A stretch of DNA of 64,000 nucleotides from an endosymbiont of Escarpia spicata (GTDB lineage: Bacteria; Pseudomonadota; Gammaproteobacteria; Chromatiales; Chromatiaceae): assembly GCA_003349915.1 (NCBI GenBank), contig QFXE01000008.1, positions 186,001-250,000 of the forward strand. The letters are read 5' to 3'. This document shows, in pieces, positions 53,401-63,762 of the stretch; position 1 is the first letter of the stretch; each line of letters opens with the position of its first letter. The notes beneath the pieces were generated by a model. The model was not told the origin of the DNA. It worked only from the letters and a program-made list of their open reading frames with translations, and did not search any database. Both the position numbers and the translations under genes were made by a program.

Positions 53401-55869
53401 TTATCTGGAGACCGTAAAAAAACCCATCAGCTGATTCATCTCCTGCGCTTTTTCGCTCATCGATGCGGCTGCGGCGGAGGTCTCTTCCGCAAGGGCGGCA
53501 TTCTGTTGGGTCACCTCGTCCATGCTGGTTACCGCCATGTTGACCTGGTCGATACCGGCAGACTGTTCCTGACTTGCGGCAGCGATTTCGGAGACGATGT
53601 CGCCGACCTTTTTCACGCCATTGACGATCTCTTCCAGGTTTTCACCGGACTGGTCGACCAGTTCCGCGCCAGTCTTCACTTTCTCACCGCTGTCCCGGAT
53701 CAGCTCTTTGATCTCTTTGGCTGCCGTTGCGCTTCGGCCAGCCAGGTTGCGAACCTCTGTGGCGACAACGGCGAAACCCCGCCCCTGTTCACCGGCTCTG
53801 GCGGCTTCGACAGAGGCGTTGAGGGCCAGCAGATTGGTCTGAAAGGCGATCTCATCAATGACCCCTATGATCTCGGCGATCTTGCTGCTTGATTGGTTGA
53901 TGGCGTCCATGGCCTCAACCGCCTGTCGCACCACTTCACCACCCGTTTCGGCGGTGCGGCGTGCGTTGGCGGCCAGTTGATTGGCCTGCTGTGCATTGTC
54001 GGCGTTGTTCCTTACCGTGCTGGTCAGCTCTTCCATGCTGGAGGCGGTCTCCTCCAGTGAACTGGCTTGCTGTTCGGTACGGGATGAGAGGTTGTTGTTG
54101 CCGGAGGAGATCTCGCCCGAGGCGGTGGTAATCACCTCGCCGGATTCACGTAACTGGGTAATAATCTGCTCCAGATTGGCCATGGTTTTGTTGATGTCCT
54201 GCTTCAGGTCATCGAAGGTACCCTGATAGCTTCTCGTGATCGGTTTGGTCAGGTCACCTTTGGCCATGTCGTGCATGGATTGGGCGATATCACTGAAAAC
54301 ATTTTCCACGGAATCAATCAGTTCGTTGATGCCGCCACTCAACGTCGCAAAGAAACCCTGCTTGTTGTCCAGGTCGATACGCTGATTCAGGTCACCGGAG
54401 CGGGCTGCATCCACAAGTGACTGTATGTCCCCCTCTATTACCTCCTGAATCTTGAGGATGGTTGCATTGGCATCCTGTTTCAGCTGGTCGAAGGAGCCTT
54501 TGTATTCCCGTTCGATACGTTCATTCAGATCTCCCCGGGAGAGTGCGCCAAATACCCGTTGGGTGTCGTCGATGACACTCTCACTGACTTCCACCAAGTC
54601 ATTGACACCAGAGCTGAGTTTTTCATAAAACCCCTGTTTGCCCTCCAGTGGAACCCTGCTGCTCAGATCACCGGCACGTGCGGAATCGACGATAGACTGG
54701 ATGTCTCTTTCGATGACTTCCGACAGCCGCTGTTGCATGGTGATCATGGCGGCGTAGATACCGGTTGCCCCGGCAGACTGCAGTTTCATGTCGAGGCTGC
54801 CGTTGGCGATGCGGTTGGCAATCTCTTCGATATGACCGGGTTCGCCACCCAACTGCTGCCGGACACCGCGTCCAACATAGAAGCCCAGGCCGGCAGAGAC
54901 CGCAAGCCCCAGCAGTGCGATCAGTAGAGAGACCGCCAGTTCCATGGTTGCACCGGCCTTGAGTTCATCGGCCTTGATACGCAACCCAGCTGCGAGCTGG
55001 TCTTCTACCTTTTTCAGCAGGTTGATCTTGCCTGTCTGCATCTTGAACCAGTAGACCGCATCGATACCAAAGCCGCCGGAGGAGGCCTTATCGATGGAAA
55101 CTTTGCGCATCCGTTCGGTCTCATCGACGAATTCACCCTGCAGGGAGTTCTTGTAGAGCGCCTTGTTCTCCTCTTTTGCGAGGGAGAGGAAGACATCCCG
55201 GTAGGTGTTCTGTACGGTGATCAAAGACATGAATTTGTTGAACAGGCCGCCGACAAACTGACCCTTGGCAAATACATTGGACATGACGGCCCGCTCGATG
55301 CCGGCCCGCTCCTTGCCCTGCAGGTAGCTTGCGTAGGCCGCAGTCATGATCGCCAGTTCTTTCTCGGGGCTGAGGGTGGATAATTCGGAGATCAGTCCGA
55401 GCAGTGCTGCGTTGTTGCCGGTGTAGTAGCTCAGGGCGTCACCGAGTTTCAGCGTAAAGGTATCGACTGCCTTGCGTTTGTTCTCAAGCTGATCCAGGCG
55501 CTCCAGTGTTTTTCCAAGGTTGTCCTGGAATTTTGACCCCAGTGTGGAGCCATCGAATGTTTCCAGGAACTGTTTCAGCACTTCGAATTTTTGGTTCGTC
55601 TCCTGGCGTTGACCTTTAATGGTGTCGCCAAATTTTTTCCCTCCGCTACCAATGAAGCCGGCGGTCATGCCTCGCTCTTTCTGCAATTCATGCACCAGGT
55701 TGCTGATATTGACACTCAGTTCGCTCATGGTTTGCAGTTGGACAGTGGTCTGGCGCAATGAGAAGGCAGAGATCGATTGGGTGGCCGCAAATCCGATCAT
55801 TACAATCAGCGGTACCAGCACCATGAGTGCCAGTTTGTGGGAGAGTTTCAGATTGGCTATGAATTTCAT
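53401..55869 (-). CDS. Methyl-accepting chemotaxis protein with NIT sensor domain and multiple HAMP units
   Basis: An 822-residue transmembrane chemoreceptor. A first membrane helix (about 13-32), a periplasmic helical NIT (nitrate/nitrite-sensing) domain (about 50-290, with [15 protein letters not shown]), a second membrane helix (about 305-330), and about four successive HAMP-like units (about 330-580, each with a GDL-x-x-R/P step) lead to the signalling domain (about 585-810). Its conserved tip [20 protein letters not shown] is intact. No C-terminal CheR-tethering pentapeptide is seen. The family suggests nitrate, nitrite or related anion sensing, but ligand is not certain. Single gene. 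Confidence 0.92.
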   Translation of the reverse strand: MKFIANLKLSHKLALMVLVPLIVMIGFAATQSISAFSLRQTTVQLQTMSELSVNISNLVHELQKERGMTAGFIGSGGKKFGDTIKGQRQETNQKFEVLKQFLETFDGSTLGSKFQDNLGKTLERLDQLENKRKAVDTFTLKLGDALSYYTGNNAALLGLISELSTLSPEKELAIMTAAYASYLQGKERAGIERAVMSNVFAKGQFVGGLFNKFMSLITVQNTYRDVFLSLAKEENKALYKNSLQGEFVDETERMRKVSIDKASSGGFGIDAVYWFKMQTGKINLLKKVEDQLAAGLRIKADELKAGATMELAVSLLIALLGLAVSAGLGFYVGRGVRQQLGGEPGHIEEIANRIANGSLDMKLQSAGATGIYAAMITMQQRLSEVIERDIQSIVDSARAGDLSSRVPLEGKQGFYEKLSSGVNDLVEVSESVIDDTQRVFGALSRGDLNERIEREYKGSFDQLKQDANATILKIQEVIEGDIQSLVDAARSGDLNQRIDLDNKQGFFATLSGGINELIDSVENVFSDIAQSMHDMAKGDLTKPITRSYQGTFDDLKQDINKTMANLEQIITQLRESGEVITTASGEISSGNNNLSSRTEQQASSLEETASSMEELTSTVRNNADNAQQANQLAANARRTAETGGEVVRQAVEAMDAINQSSSKIAEIIGVIDEIAFQTNLLALNASVEAARAGEQGRGFAVVATEVRNLAGRSATAAKEIKELIRDSGEKVKTGAELVDQSGENLEEIVNGVKKVGDIVSEIAAASQEQSAGIDQVNMAVTSMDEVTQQNAALAEETSAAAASMSEKAQEMNQLMGFFTVSR

Positions 55870-56117
55870 TTTACGATTTCCTCGAATAAAGACGCGCTTT
55901 ATCCGGTATGACTATAGATATGCCTGCCAGTCTCACCGGCTACTTGAGAGAGCTATCGGTGGCGTGTCATATTTCTTGAGGAATTTTCGTAAATCGGGAA
56001 AAAAACTGCTAAATGGCGTAATTTTCTGATATTTATCAGCTTTTTGCGTCGGTGGCTGACTATGGTGAGACGCTGACTCAACAAAGGTATGTGGGTCAAG
56101 TGCAGTCGAACCGGCGG

Positions 56118-56147
56118 TTGGCAATTCACTAGGCAGGGCTGTATAGT
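56118..56147 (+). promoter_or_regulatory. Sigma70-like promoter of the glycine cleavage operon
   Basis: TTGGCA (56118-56123), 18 bp, then TATAGT (56142-56147) place the transcript start near 56154, just ahead of the riboswitch. Confidence 0.6.
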
Positions 56148-56163
56148 TCGGTCCTCGACCAAC

Positions 56164-56325
56164 CCCCGTGGGAGAGATCGGTTTCACCGACGCCGAAGGC
56201 GCAATCCGCCCGGAATCGCTCAGGCAAAAGGACCGCGGGGACTAGGGTCGACTCTGGAGAGCGGTCATTAGACCCACCGACGGGGCAGCGGCCAGTGGCT
56301 GCAAACTCTCAGGTTTTGGACAGAG
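56164..56325 (+). promoter_or_regulatory. Tandem glycine riboswitch
   Basis: Two aptamers in series. The first (56164-56240) has GGGAGAGATCGG, CGCCGAAGGCGCAA and CTCAGGCAAAAGGACCGCGG, close to consensus. The second (about 56252-56325) has GGAGAGCGG, CACCGACGGGGCA and AACTCTCAGGTTTTGGACAG. P1 stems pair at CCCCG/CGGGG and CTCTG/CAGAG. Glycine binding is expected to turn on the glycine cleavage operon immediately downstream. Confidence 0.95.
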
Positions 56326-56361
56326 GGGCGGCGCAGAACAGTAGTTCTGCGCCGCCCTTTT
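56326..56361 (+). terminator. Riboswitch expression platform: intrinsic terminator
   Basis: GGGCGGCGCAGAAC pairs perfectly with GTTCTGCGCCGCCC around a 4-base loop, followed by TTTT. It begins directly after the second aptamer's P1 and ends 23 bp before gcvT, so it most likely acts as the glycine-controlled terminator. Confidence 0.85.
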
Positions 56362-56384
56362 GCGTTTATGATCTGGAGATCGCG

Positions 56385-57476
56385 ATGGACAAACAGACCT
56401 GCCTCTATGAGAGCCACAAGACGATGGGCGCCCGCCTGGTTCCTTTTGGCGGCTGGGAGATGCCGCTGCACTATGGTTCGCAGAAAGAGGAGCACCATCA
56501 GGTGCGCCGGGATGCGGGTATGTTCGATGTCTCCCACATGACAGTGGTCGATCTGGAGGGGCCGGACGCACGTCCCTATCTGCGGCGTCTGCTTGCCAAC
56601 GATGTCGAGCGGCTCAAGGATTCAGGCAAGGCGCTCTACTCCTGCATGTTGAATGAGCAAGGCGGGGTGGTTGATGACCTGATCGTCTATTTTCTGCGGG
56701 ACGACTGGTATCGGATGGTGGTCAACGCCGGCACCACGGAGAAGGATCTGGCCTGGTTGAATAAGCAGGCTGAGGACTTCGATCTGCAGATAAAGCCACG
56801 GCGCGATCTGGCGATGATTGCTGTGCAGGGGCCGAATGCGCGGGAGAAGGCGCTGCCCCTGCTGCCCGCTGAGATGCGCGAAAACGTCACTGCGCTCAAG
56901 CCCTTCAATGCGGCCCCCGCAGATGGCTGGTTTATCGCCCGCACCGGTTATACCGGCGAGGATGGTTTCGAGATTATGCTGCCGGAGAACGAAGCTGCCG
57001 GCTTCTGGCAGGCCTTGGCGGATGCAGGCGTCGCCCCCTGCGGTCTGGGTGCGAGGGATACTCTGCGTCTCGAGGCGGGGATGAACCTATACGGCTCTGA
57101 CATGGACGAGAACGTCTCACCGCTGGAGTCCGGGTTGGGCTGGACCGTGGCCTGGGAGCCTGCTGAGCGCGGTTTTATCGGGCGTGATGTGCTGGAGGCC
57201 CAGCGTGAGGATAAAGAGAAACGTCGTTTTGTAGGCCTGCTGCTCACTGGCCGGGGCGTGCTGCGTAACCATCTGAAGATATTCTCCGGAGATACAGAAA
57301 TCGGCGAGATCACCTCCGGCGGTTTTGCGCCGACCCTCGGACGATCCATCGCCTTTGCCAGGGTTAGCGCCGGGATTGGCGAAACCTGTGATGTGGAGAT
57401 CCGTGGCAAGCGGGTGGCGGCGCAAGTGGTGAAAGCGCCATTCGTGCGTAATGGCAAAGCCTGCATTTCGTTATAG
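56385..57476 (+). CDS. gcvT: Aminomethyltransferase (glycine cleavage T protein)
   Basis: A 363-residue T protein that transfers the glycine-derived methylene to tetrahydrofolate, releasing ammonia. [20 protein letters not shown] (about 17-36) and the [12 protein letters not shown] segment are typical, and [12 protein letters not shown] (about 184-195) forms part of the folate site. The ATG at 56385 lies beyond the riboswitch terminator; an earlier in-frame start would lie inside the riboswitch and is rejected. First gene of gcvT-gcvH-gcvPA-gcvPB. Confidence 0.96.
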   Translation: MDKQTCLYESHKTMGARLVPFGGWEMPLHYGSQKEEHHQVRRDAGMFDVSHMTVVDLEGPDARPYLRRLLANDVERLKDSGKALYSCMLNEQGGVVDDLIVYFLRDDWYRMVVNAGTTEKDLAWLNKQAEDFDLQIKPRRDLAMIAVQGPNAREKALPLLPAEMRENVTALKPFNAAPADGWFIARTGYTGEDGFEIMLPENEAAGFWQALADAGVAPCGLGARDTLRLEAGMNLYGSDMDENVSPLESGLGWTVAWEPAERGFIGRDVLEAQREDKEKRRFVGLLLTGRGVLRNHLKIFSGDTEIGEITSGGFAPTLGRSIAFARVSAGIGETCDVEIRGKRVAAQVVKAPFVRNGKACISL

Positions 57477-57521
57477 AATTTCAATCCGGTACGACATTCC
57501 AATATTGAAGGGGAACTAGAG

Positions 57522-57914
57522 ATGAGTGATACACCAAGCGAACTGCGCTATGCGAAGTCCCACGAGTGGGTAAAGAACGAGGGTGACGGCACCGTCACCA
57601 TCGGTATCACCGACCATGCCCAGGAGCTGCTGGGAGACCTGGTCTTCGTGGATATGCCCGAGGTGGGCGACAACGTCGAGGCTGGCTCTGAGTGCGCAGT
57701 GGTGGAGTCGGTGAAGGCGGCCTCCGATATCTATAGTCCCGTCAGTGGTGAGATTATCGTAGTGAACAAAGCGCTGGATGATGCCCCGGAGACGATCAAT
57801 GACGACGCCTTCGGTGAAGGCTGGATCTTCAAGGTGAAGATTTCTGACGCGGCTGACCTGGATGGTTTGCTCGATGCGGCGGGTTATGATGCCCTGGTTG
57901 CCGAAGACGCTTAA
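57522..57914 (+). CDS. gcvH: Glycine cleavage system H protein
   Basis: A 130-residue lipoyl carrier protein. The lipoyl-lysine is in [17 protein letters not shown] (Lys about 66). N-terminal [20 protein letters not shown] is typical. It shuttles the aminomethyl group between P and T proteins; located between their genes. Confidence 0.97.
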   Translation: MSDTPSELRYAKSHEWVKNEGDGTVTIGITDHAQELLGDLVFVDMPEVGDNVEAGSECAVVESVKAASDIYSPVSGEIIVVNKALDDAPETINDDAFGEGWIFKVKISDAADLDGLLDAAGYDALVAEDA

Positions 57915-57930
57915 AGACAGGTCCTGATCC

Positions 57931-59328
57931 ATGCCGTTCATCCCCCATACTGAAGCTGATATTCAGGCTATGCTGGCGACCATTGGTGCGCCGGATATCG
58001 ATGCCCTTTTCGACGAGATTCCGCCAGCCTTGCGTTGTGGCGAGCTGGAGAAGATCCCCCAGGGGATGTCGGAGATGGAGGTCGGGCGGCTGATGAACGC
58101 CCGCGCCCGCCAGGATGGGCAGCCGCTCTGTTTTATCGGTGCCGGTGCCTATGACCACCATATCCCGGCTGCGGTCTGGCAGCTTGCCACGCGGGGTGAG
58201 TTCTACACTTCTTATACCCCATATCAGGCGGAGGCGAGTCAGGGCACTCTGCAACTGCTCTATGAGTTCCAGTCGATGATGACGGCGCTTACCGTCATGG
58301 ATGTTTCCAATACCTCTCTCTACGACGGGGCCTCCGCCCTGGCTGAAGCGGTGTTGATGGCGGTGCGGGCGAACCGCAAGTCCAAGTCGAAACGCATCCT
58401 GATGCCCCGCTCACTGCATCCCGCCTATCGGCGCGTGGCCCACTCCATCGTGCGCAATCAAGGCATAGAGCTGGTGGAACTGCCCTTCGATATGGAAAGC
58501 GGGCAGACAGATTCATTGGTACTTGAGCAGTATGCCGGTGAGGATTTTGCGGCTTTGGTCATTCCCCAGTGCAACTTCTTCGGAGTGTTGGAGTCGGTGG
58601 ATGAGCTGACCGACTGGGCGCACACCAACAAGATGCTGGCAATCGCGGTGGCCAACCCGGTGGCTTTGGCGGTATTGCAACCGCCGGGCGAGTGGGGTGA
58701 ACAGGGAGCGGATATCTGCTGCGGTGAAGGACAACCCCTGGGAGCGCCCCTGGCGTCGGGTGGTCCCTATTTCGGTTTTCTTACCTGCACCCAGAAGCTG
58801 GTGCGCCAGATGCCGGGACGCATCATTGGTCGCACCCTCGACCTCGACGGCAAGACGGGTTACACCCTGACCCTGCAGGCCCGCGAGCAGCATATCCGCC
58901 GCTCCAAGGCGACCTCCAACATCTGCACCAATCAGGGTCTGATGGTCACGGCGGCGACCATCCATATGTCGCTGTTGGGCGCGGAAGGCCTGGAGCGGGT
59001 TGCGGCTGCCTGCCATGCCAACACTTCGAAGCTGGTCAAGGTCTTGAGTGCGCTGCCTGGCGTTGGTCCGGTATTCAAGGGAGCGGTCTTCCATGAGCGT
59101 GTGCTGCGCCTACCGCTGGAGACGAAGGATGCGCTACGTTCCCTGGCGGCCCACAACGTATTGGGCGGTTTCGATTTGAGCGCCGACTATCCCGAACTCG
59201 GCAATGCTGTTCTGGTCTGTGCCACCGAGATGCGGGGCGATGAGGATATCGAGCAGTATCGCAGCAAGCTGGAGCGGGTGATCAACGCTCGTATCCAGAC
59301 CCCCTGCAAGCTGAAACCCGATTGGTGA
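57931..59328 (+). CDS. gcvPA: Glycine dehydrogenase (decarboxylating) subunit 1
   Basis: A 465-residue alpha subunit of the split two-subunit P protein. [15 protein letters not shown] (about 68-82), [14 protein letters not shown] (about 94-107) and the [11 protein letters not shown] block (about 327-337) are conserved. It lacks the PLP lysine, which is on subunit 2, encoded 7 bp downstream. The split form differs from the single-chain P protein of enterobacteria. Confidence 0.96.
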   Translation: MPFIPHTEADIQAMLATIGAPDIDALFDEIPPALRCGELEKIPQGMSEMEVGRLMNARARQDGQPLCFIGAGAYDHHIPAAVWQLATRGEFYTSYTPYQAEASQGTLQLLYEFQSMMTALTVMDVSNTSLYDGASALAEAVLMAVRANRKSKSKRILMPRSLHPAYRRVAHSIVRNQGIELVELPFDMESGQTDSLVLEQYAGEDFAALVIPQCNFFGVLESVDELTDWAHTNKMLAIAVANPVALAVLQPPGEWGEQGADICCGEGQPLGAPLASGGPYFGFLTCTQKLVRQMPGRIIGRTLDLDGKTGYTLTLQAREQHIRRSKATSNICTNQGLMVTAATIHMSLLGAEGLERVAAACHANTSKLVKVLSALPGVGPVFKGAVFHERVLRLPLETKDALRSLAAHNVLGGFDLSADYPELGNAVLVCATEMRGDEDIEQYRSKLERVINARIQTPCKLKPDW

Positions 59329-59335
59329 TACGACT

Positions 59336-60799
59336 ATGTTGATCTTTGAAAAAAGCAGCACGGGCCGTCGTGCAACTGCCCAAGCGCCGCTGCAACAGGC
59401 CGACATGGAGGGGATTCCGGCACAGTTTCTCCGCCGTCAGTCGGCGTCCATGCCCGAGGTTTCCGAGATGCAGGTGGTGCGCCACTACACCCAGCTTTCA
59501 CAGAAGAACTTCTCCATCGACACCCACTTCTACCCGCTGGGCTCCTGCACCATGAAGTACAACCCGCGGGCCAGCAACAGCCTGGCCTCGCTGCCCGGTT
59601 TCCTTGCGCGCCATCCTTTGGCGCCGGAGACCCACAGCCAGGGTTTCATGGGTTGCATGTACGATCTGCAGGAGATGCTCAAAGAGGCGACCGGCATGTT
59701 TGCAGTTTCACTCTCACCCGCAGCGGGCGCCCAGGGGGAGTTCGCCGGGGTGGCGATGATCCGCGCCTATCACGATGCCAGGGGTGATGACGCCCGCAAC
59801 GAGATTCTGGCGCCGGATGCGGCCCACGGCACCAATCCCGCCTCGGCGGTGATGTGCGGTTACAAGGTGCGGGAGATCCCCACCGGTGCGGACGGTGATA
59901 TCGATGTCGAGGCACTGAAAGGTGTTTTGGGATCGCAGACCGCAGGCATTATGCTCACCAACCCCTCCACCGTGGGCGTGTTCGAACGTCGCATCAAAGA
60001 GATCGCCGGTCTGGTCCATGAGGCTGGCGGACTGCTCTATTATGATGGCGCCAACCTCAATGCCATCCTCGGTAAGGTGCGTCCTGGCGATATGGGATTT
60101 GATGTCATCCACATGAACCTGCACAAGACCTTCTCCACGCCGCATGGCGGTGGTGGCCCTGGTGCTGGCCCGGTGGGGGTGAGCGAACGGCTGGAACCCT
60201 ATCTGCCGGTGCCGATGGTGGCACAGGATGGTGAGGATTATGTCTGGCTGACCGAAGATAACCGGCCGGAGAGTATTGGGCGGCTATCTGCCTTCGCCGG
60301 CAATGCAGGCGTGTTGCTGCGGGCCTATATCTATGCGCGTTTGTTAGGACGCGACGGCATGCATCGGGTGGCGGAGTTCTCCACCCTCAACGCCAACTAT
60401 CTGCTGAAACGTCTTACCGACGTTGGTTTCGATGCCGCTTTTCCGCAGCGGCGCGCAAGCCATGAATTTATCCTTACCCTGAAGCGGCAGGCCCGGGAGC
60501 TGGGCGTCAATACCATGGACTTTGCCAAGCGGCTGCTCGATTTTGGTGTGCATGCGCCCACCACCTACTTTCCCCTGCTGGTGCCTGAGTGCCTGTTGAT
60601 CGAACCGACCGAAACAGAGGCGCAGGATGAGCTGGATCGCTTCGTGGATGTTATGACAACCATACTGCAGGAGGCGCAGAACGATCCTGAGAAGGTGAAG
60701 TCTGCCCCCCATGATCTGCCGGTAAGACGGCTTGATGATGTTCGGGCCGCCCGGGATCTGGATTTGGCATGGAGAAGTAGGGCTAAAGGCGAAAGGTAA
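59336..60799 (+). CDS. gcvPB: Glycine dehydrogenase (decarboxylating) subunit 2
   Basis: A 487-residue beta subunit of split P protein. The PLP-binding lysine is in [20 protein letters not shown] (about 260-280), with [13 protein letters not shown] near residue 62. With gcvPA it forms the decarboxylating half of glycine cleavage. The last codons run into a short GGCGAAAGGTAAAA direct repeat (60786 on), so the C-terminal tail SRAKGER may be repeat-derived. Confidence 0.96.
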   Translation: MLIFEKSSTGRRATAQAPLQQADMEGIPAQFLRRQSASMPEVSEMQVVRHYTQLSQKNFSIDTHFYPLGSCTMKYNPRASNSLASLPGFLARHPLAPETHSQGFMGCMYDLQEMLKEATGMFAVSLSPAAGAQGEFAGVAMIRAYHDARGDDARNEILAPDAAHGTNPASAVMCGYKVREIPTGADGDIDVEALKGVLGSQTAGIMLTNPSTVGVFERRIKEIAGLVHEAGGLLYYDGANLNAILGKVRPGDMGFDVIHMNLHKTFSTPHGGGGPGAGPVGVSERLEPYLPVPMVAQDGEDYVWLTEDNRPESIGRLSAFAGNAGVLLRAYIYARLLGRDGMHRVAEFSTLNANYLLKRLTDVGFDAAFPQRRASHEFILTLKRQARELGVNTMDFAKRLLDFGVHAPTTYFPLLVPECLLIEPTETEAQDELDRFVDVMTTILQEAQNDPEKVKSAPHDLPVRRLDDVRAARDLDLAWRSRAKGER

Positions 60800-60811
60800 A
60801 AGGCGAAAGGT
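60783..60811 (+). repeat. Short tandem repeat at the end of gcvPB
   Basis: AAAGGCGAAAGGT occurs twice, 15 bp apart, spanning the gcvPB stop codon. Its purine-rich form recalls the GGGCC-family motifs elsewhere but the sequence differs. Confidence 0.6.
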
Positions 60812-61015
60812 GGCCGTGCCACCGGGTAAGCCGAACGCTGTCGCTACTGCCGTTGGTGGCTGAAGGGTTGTATTGAGCTTGGCGCAGGATTCAGGCAAAT
60901 CTACGATTTGCCAGCCTTTAACCTCTCCAACCTTGCCCCTGACAACCCTGCCGCATAAACTAGCGCCTTCTATTCAAACGCCCCCCGTCCGGCTAACAAA
61001 AATCAGGAATACCCT

Positions 61016-61951
61016 ATGTCCGCACTGATCTGTGGCTCTTTCGCCTTCGACACCATCATGGTCTTCCATGATCAATTCAAAAATCACATCCTGCCTGAGC
61101 AGGTGCATATCCTGAATGTCTCCTTTCTGGTGCCTGACATGCGCCGTGAGTTCGGCGGTTGTGCCGGGAATATCGCCTACAATCTGAAGATGCTGGGTGG
61201 AGACGGAAAACCGGCGGGTACCGTGGGTGAGGATTTCGGTCCCTATGCAGAGTGGATGGATGAGTGCGGCATCAGCCGTGAGTATCTCAAGGTGATCGAG
61301 AATGCCTATACCGCTCAGGCGTATATCACCACAGACAAGGATGACAATCAGATCACCGCATTCCATCCCGGTGCGATGAACAACGCCCATGAGATAGATG
61401 TCACCGAGGCTGAGGGCTGCACCATCGGCATGGTCTCTCCGGATGGTCGCCAGGGTATGGTCGATCACGCCGAGCAGTTTGCCGACGCGGATGTGCCGTT
61501 CATCTTTGATCCGGGTCAAGGTATGCCTATGTTCGATGGCAATGACCTGCTTGGCTTTGCCGAGCAGGCCACCTGGCTCGCTTTCAACGACTATGAACTG
61601 CAGTTGATGCAGGAGCGTACCGGTAAGACACCGGAGCAACTGGCGGAGATGGTGGAGGCGGTGATCGTCACCCGGGGTGGCGAGGGTTCATTCATCTATA
61701 CGAAGAAGCAGCGTATCGATATCCCGGTCGCTCCTGTCAGTGCGGTCAATGACCCCACCGGCTGTGGTGACGCCTACCGTGCCGGACTACTGTATGGTCT
61801 GATGAACGGGATGGACTGGGAGACCACCGCGCGGATCGCGGCGCTGATGGGGGCCTATAAGATCGAGCAGGCAGGTACCCAGAATCATATCTTTACCCGC
61901 GAAGAGTTTGCTGCGCGTTTCAAGCAGGCGTTCGGCTACACATTCCAGTAA
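61016..61951 (+). CDS. PfkB-family carbohydrate/nucleoside kinase (adenosine kinase-like)
   Basis: A 311-residue ribokinase-fold kinase. GSFAFDTIM at the N-terminus, GGCAGNIAYNLKML (about 43-56) for substrate, and the C-terminal catalytic NDPTGCGDAYRAGLL (Asp base about 253) are diagnostic. Overall similarity is to proteobacterial adenosine-kinase-like members; the substrate is not proven. It precedes moaB by 17 bp, so it may be transcribed with the molybdenum cofactor genes, though no functional link is known. Confidence 0.88.
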   Translation: MSALICGSFAFDTIMVFHDQFKNHILPEQVHILNVSFLVPDMRREFGGCAGNIAYNLKMLGGDGKPAGTVGEDFGPYAEWMDECGISREYLKVIENAYTAQAYITTDKDDNQITAFHPGAMNNAHEIDVTEAEGCTIGMVSPDGRQGMVDHAEQFADADVPFIFDPGQGMPMFDGNDLLGFAEQATWLAFNDYELQLMQERTGKTPEQLAEMVEAVIVTRGGEGSFIYTKKQRIDIPVAPVSAVNDPTGCGDAYRAGLLYGLMNGMDWETTARIAALMGAYKIEQAGTQNHIFTREEFAARFKQAFGYTFQ

Positions 61952-61968
61952 CAGGAAACCGATAAAGC

Positions 61969-62499
61969 ATGAGTGGACATTTTGAAGATACCGGGTTCGT
62001 GCCCCTGAATATTGCGGTGTTGACCGTCTCGGATTCGCGCACCGAAGAGACCGACAAATCGGGGGATACCCTGCGGGGTCGCGCCGTCGAGGCGGGACAC
62101 AATGTGGTCGAGAAAGTCATCGTGCCCGATGATGTCTATCAGATGCGGGCCATCGTCTCGCGTTGGATCGCCGATCCCGATGTGCATATCATCATCAGCA
62201 CCGGTGGCACCGGCATTACGGGCCGCGACAGCACCCCGGAGGCACTGATGCCCCTCTTCGACAAGTCGATCGAGGGGTTTGGTGAGCTTTTTCGTACAGT
62301 CTCCCTGGAGGAGATCGGCGCGTCTGCCATCCAGTCCAGGGCTATTTCCGGGCTTGCCAACGGTACCCTGGTCTTCTGTCTGCCGGGCTCTACCGGGGCC
62401 TGTCGTACAGGTTGGGACAAGATCCTGCTGGCGCAACTCGATCATCGTACGCGGCCCTGTAATTTTGCCCAGATGTTCCCCCGTCTTCTTGAAGTGTAA
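61969..62499 (+). CDS. moaB: Molybdenum cofactor biosynthesis protein B
   Basis: A 176-residue MogA/MoaB-fold protein that adenylates molybdopterin. VLTVSDSRTEETDKSGDTLR-type start (about 16-35) and the GGTGITGRDSTPEAL active-site block (about 81-95) are clear. Followed 12 bp later by moeA. MoaB rather than MogA is suggested by length and the long N-terminus. Confidence 0.92.
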   Translation: MSGHFEDTGFVPLNIAVLTVSDSRTEETDKSGDTLRGRAVEAGHNVVEKVIVPDDVYQMRAIVSRWIADPDVHIIISTGGTGITGRDSTPEALMPLFDKSIEGFGELFRTVSLEEIGASAIQSRAISGLANGTLVFCLPGSTGACRTGWDKILLAQLDHRTRPCNFAQMFPRLLEV

Positions 62500-62511
62500 G
62501 GAGTTTGAATC

Positions 62512-63762
62512 ATGAGTGGATGTGACTGCGGATCCCACCACAGCGGACCTGCGCTGAAACCCATTGAAGAGGCCCTCGACTTCCTGCTGGCGCGTGTCCA
62601 TGCCGTGAGCGAAACAGAACAGGTTGCAACAGAGGATGCCTTGGGGCGGGTGTTGGCCGAGCCGGTGGCGAGTCTGGTGACGGTACCGCCCTGGGATAAT
62701 AGTGCAATGGACGGGTATGCGGTTAATACTGCTGATCTGCAGGATGACTCCACCCGCCTGCCGGTCTCCCAGCGCATCCCGGCGGGGGTCACCGGGGAGT
62801 CGCTGCAACGGGGTACTGCGGCGCGCATCTTTACCGGCGCGCCGGTGCCGTCAGGTGCCGATGCGGTGGTGATTCAGGAGGTTTGCGAGCAGGATGGCGA
62901 TGACGTTGTCGTCAACGATGCTCCCAATGCCGGCGCCAACATCCGTCTTGCCGGAGAGGACATCAAAGAGGGTGAGGAGATCCTCTCCGTCGGTACTCGT
63001 CTGGGTCCACAGCATCTGGGCCTTGCGGCCGCCGTCGGAGTGGCGGATCTGACTGTCTTTCGCCGGCTCAAGGTTGCGGTCTTCTCCAGTGGTGATGAAC
63101 TTGTGATGCCCGGTAGTGAGTTGGGTCCCGGTCAGATCTACAACTCCAACCAGTATACCCTGGGTGGCATGCTGGCGGCGCTGGGCTGCGAGGTGATTCA
63201 ACTTGGTATCATCGAGGATACCTTCGAGGCAACCTGTGATGTCTTGGCGCGCGCTGCAGAACAGGCCGACCTGGTGGTCGCCTCAGGTGGTGTCTCCGTC
63301 GGTGAAGAGGATCACGTCAAACCTGCCGTGGAGAAACTCGGGTCGCTGGATCTGTGGAAGATCGCGATCCGTCCCGGCAAACCGCTGGCATTTGGACATA
63401 TTGGCAAGACGCCGTTCATCGGCACACCTGGTAACCCGGTCTCCCTGTTTGTGACCTTCAATGTGTTTGCGCGTCCCTACATCCTGCGCTCCCAGGGTGT
63501 GAAGGATGGTGCCATCCCCACGCCTATGACCGCCAAGGCGGGATTCGACTGGAACAAGCCTGACAAGCGTCGTGAATATGCCCGCGCACGGATGGAACTC
63601 AACGAATCCGGCGAAGCGGTGGTCACGCTCTACCCAAGCCGTTCATCAGGGGTTTTGAGCTCGGTGGCATGGGCCAACGGGCTGGCGATCATCCCGGAGC
63701 GGGAGTTGTTGAAAAAGGGTGATCCGGTGCAGTTTCTCTCTTTCCATGAGCTGATGTCATGA
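62512..63762 (+). CDS. moeA: Molybdopterin molybdenumtransferase (MoeA)
   Basis: A 416-residue MoeA (gephyrin E-like) protein that inserts molybdenum into adenylated molybdopterin. PPWDNSAMDGYAVN (about 61-74), RIFTGAPVPSGADAVVIQE-type block (about 104-122), and VFSSGDELV then ASGGVSVGEEDHVK (about 261-274) are present. A Cys/His-rich N-terminus (CDCGSHHSG) is an extra that could bind metal. Its stop overlaps the moaD start (ATGA). Confidence 0.95.
   Translation: MSGCDCGSHHSGPALKPIEEALDFLLARVHAVSETEQVATEDALGRVLAEPVASLVTVPPWDNSAMDGYAVNTADLQDDSTRLPVSQRIPAGVTGESLQRGTAARIFTGAPVPSGADAVVIQEVCEQDGDDVVVNDAPNAGANIRLAGEDIKEGEEILSVGTRLGPQHLGLAAAVGVADLTVFRRLKVAVFSSGDELVMPGSELGPGQIYNSNQYTLGGMLAALGCEVIQLGIIEDTFEATCDVLARAAEQADLVVASGGVSVGEEDHVKPAVEKLGSLDLWKIAIRPGKPLAFGHIGKTPFIGTPGNPVSLFVTFNVFARPYILRSQGVKDGAIPTPMTAKAGFDWNKPDKRREYARARMELNESGEAVVTLYPSRSSGVLSSVAWANGLAIIPERELLKKGDPVQFLSFHELMS

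Noticed and set aside
56295-56384. Earlier in-frame start for gcvT
   Set aside because: It would lie inside the glycine riboswitch and its terminator; the start at 56385 matches the family N-terminus.
60800-61015. Possible small gene or RNA between gcvPB and the PfkB-family kinase
   Set aside because: Only a short AAAGGCGAAAGGT direct repeat and no convincing reading frame, promoter or terminator could be seen.
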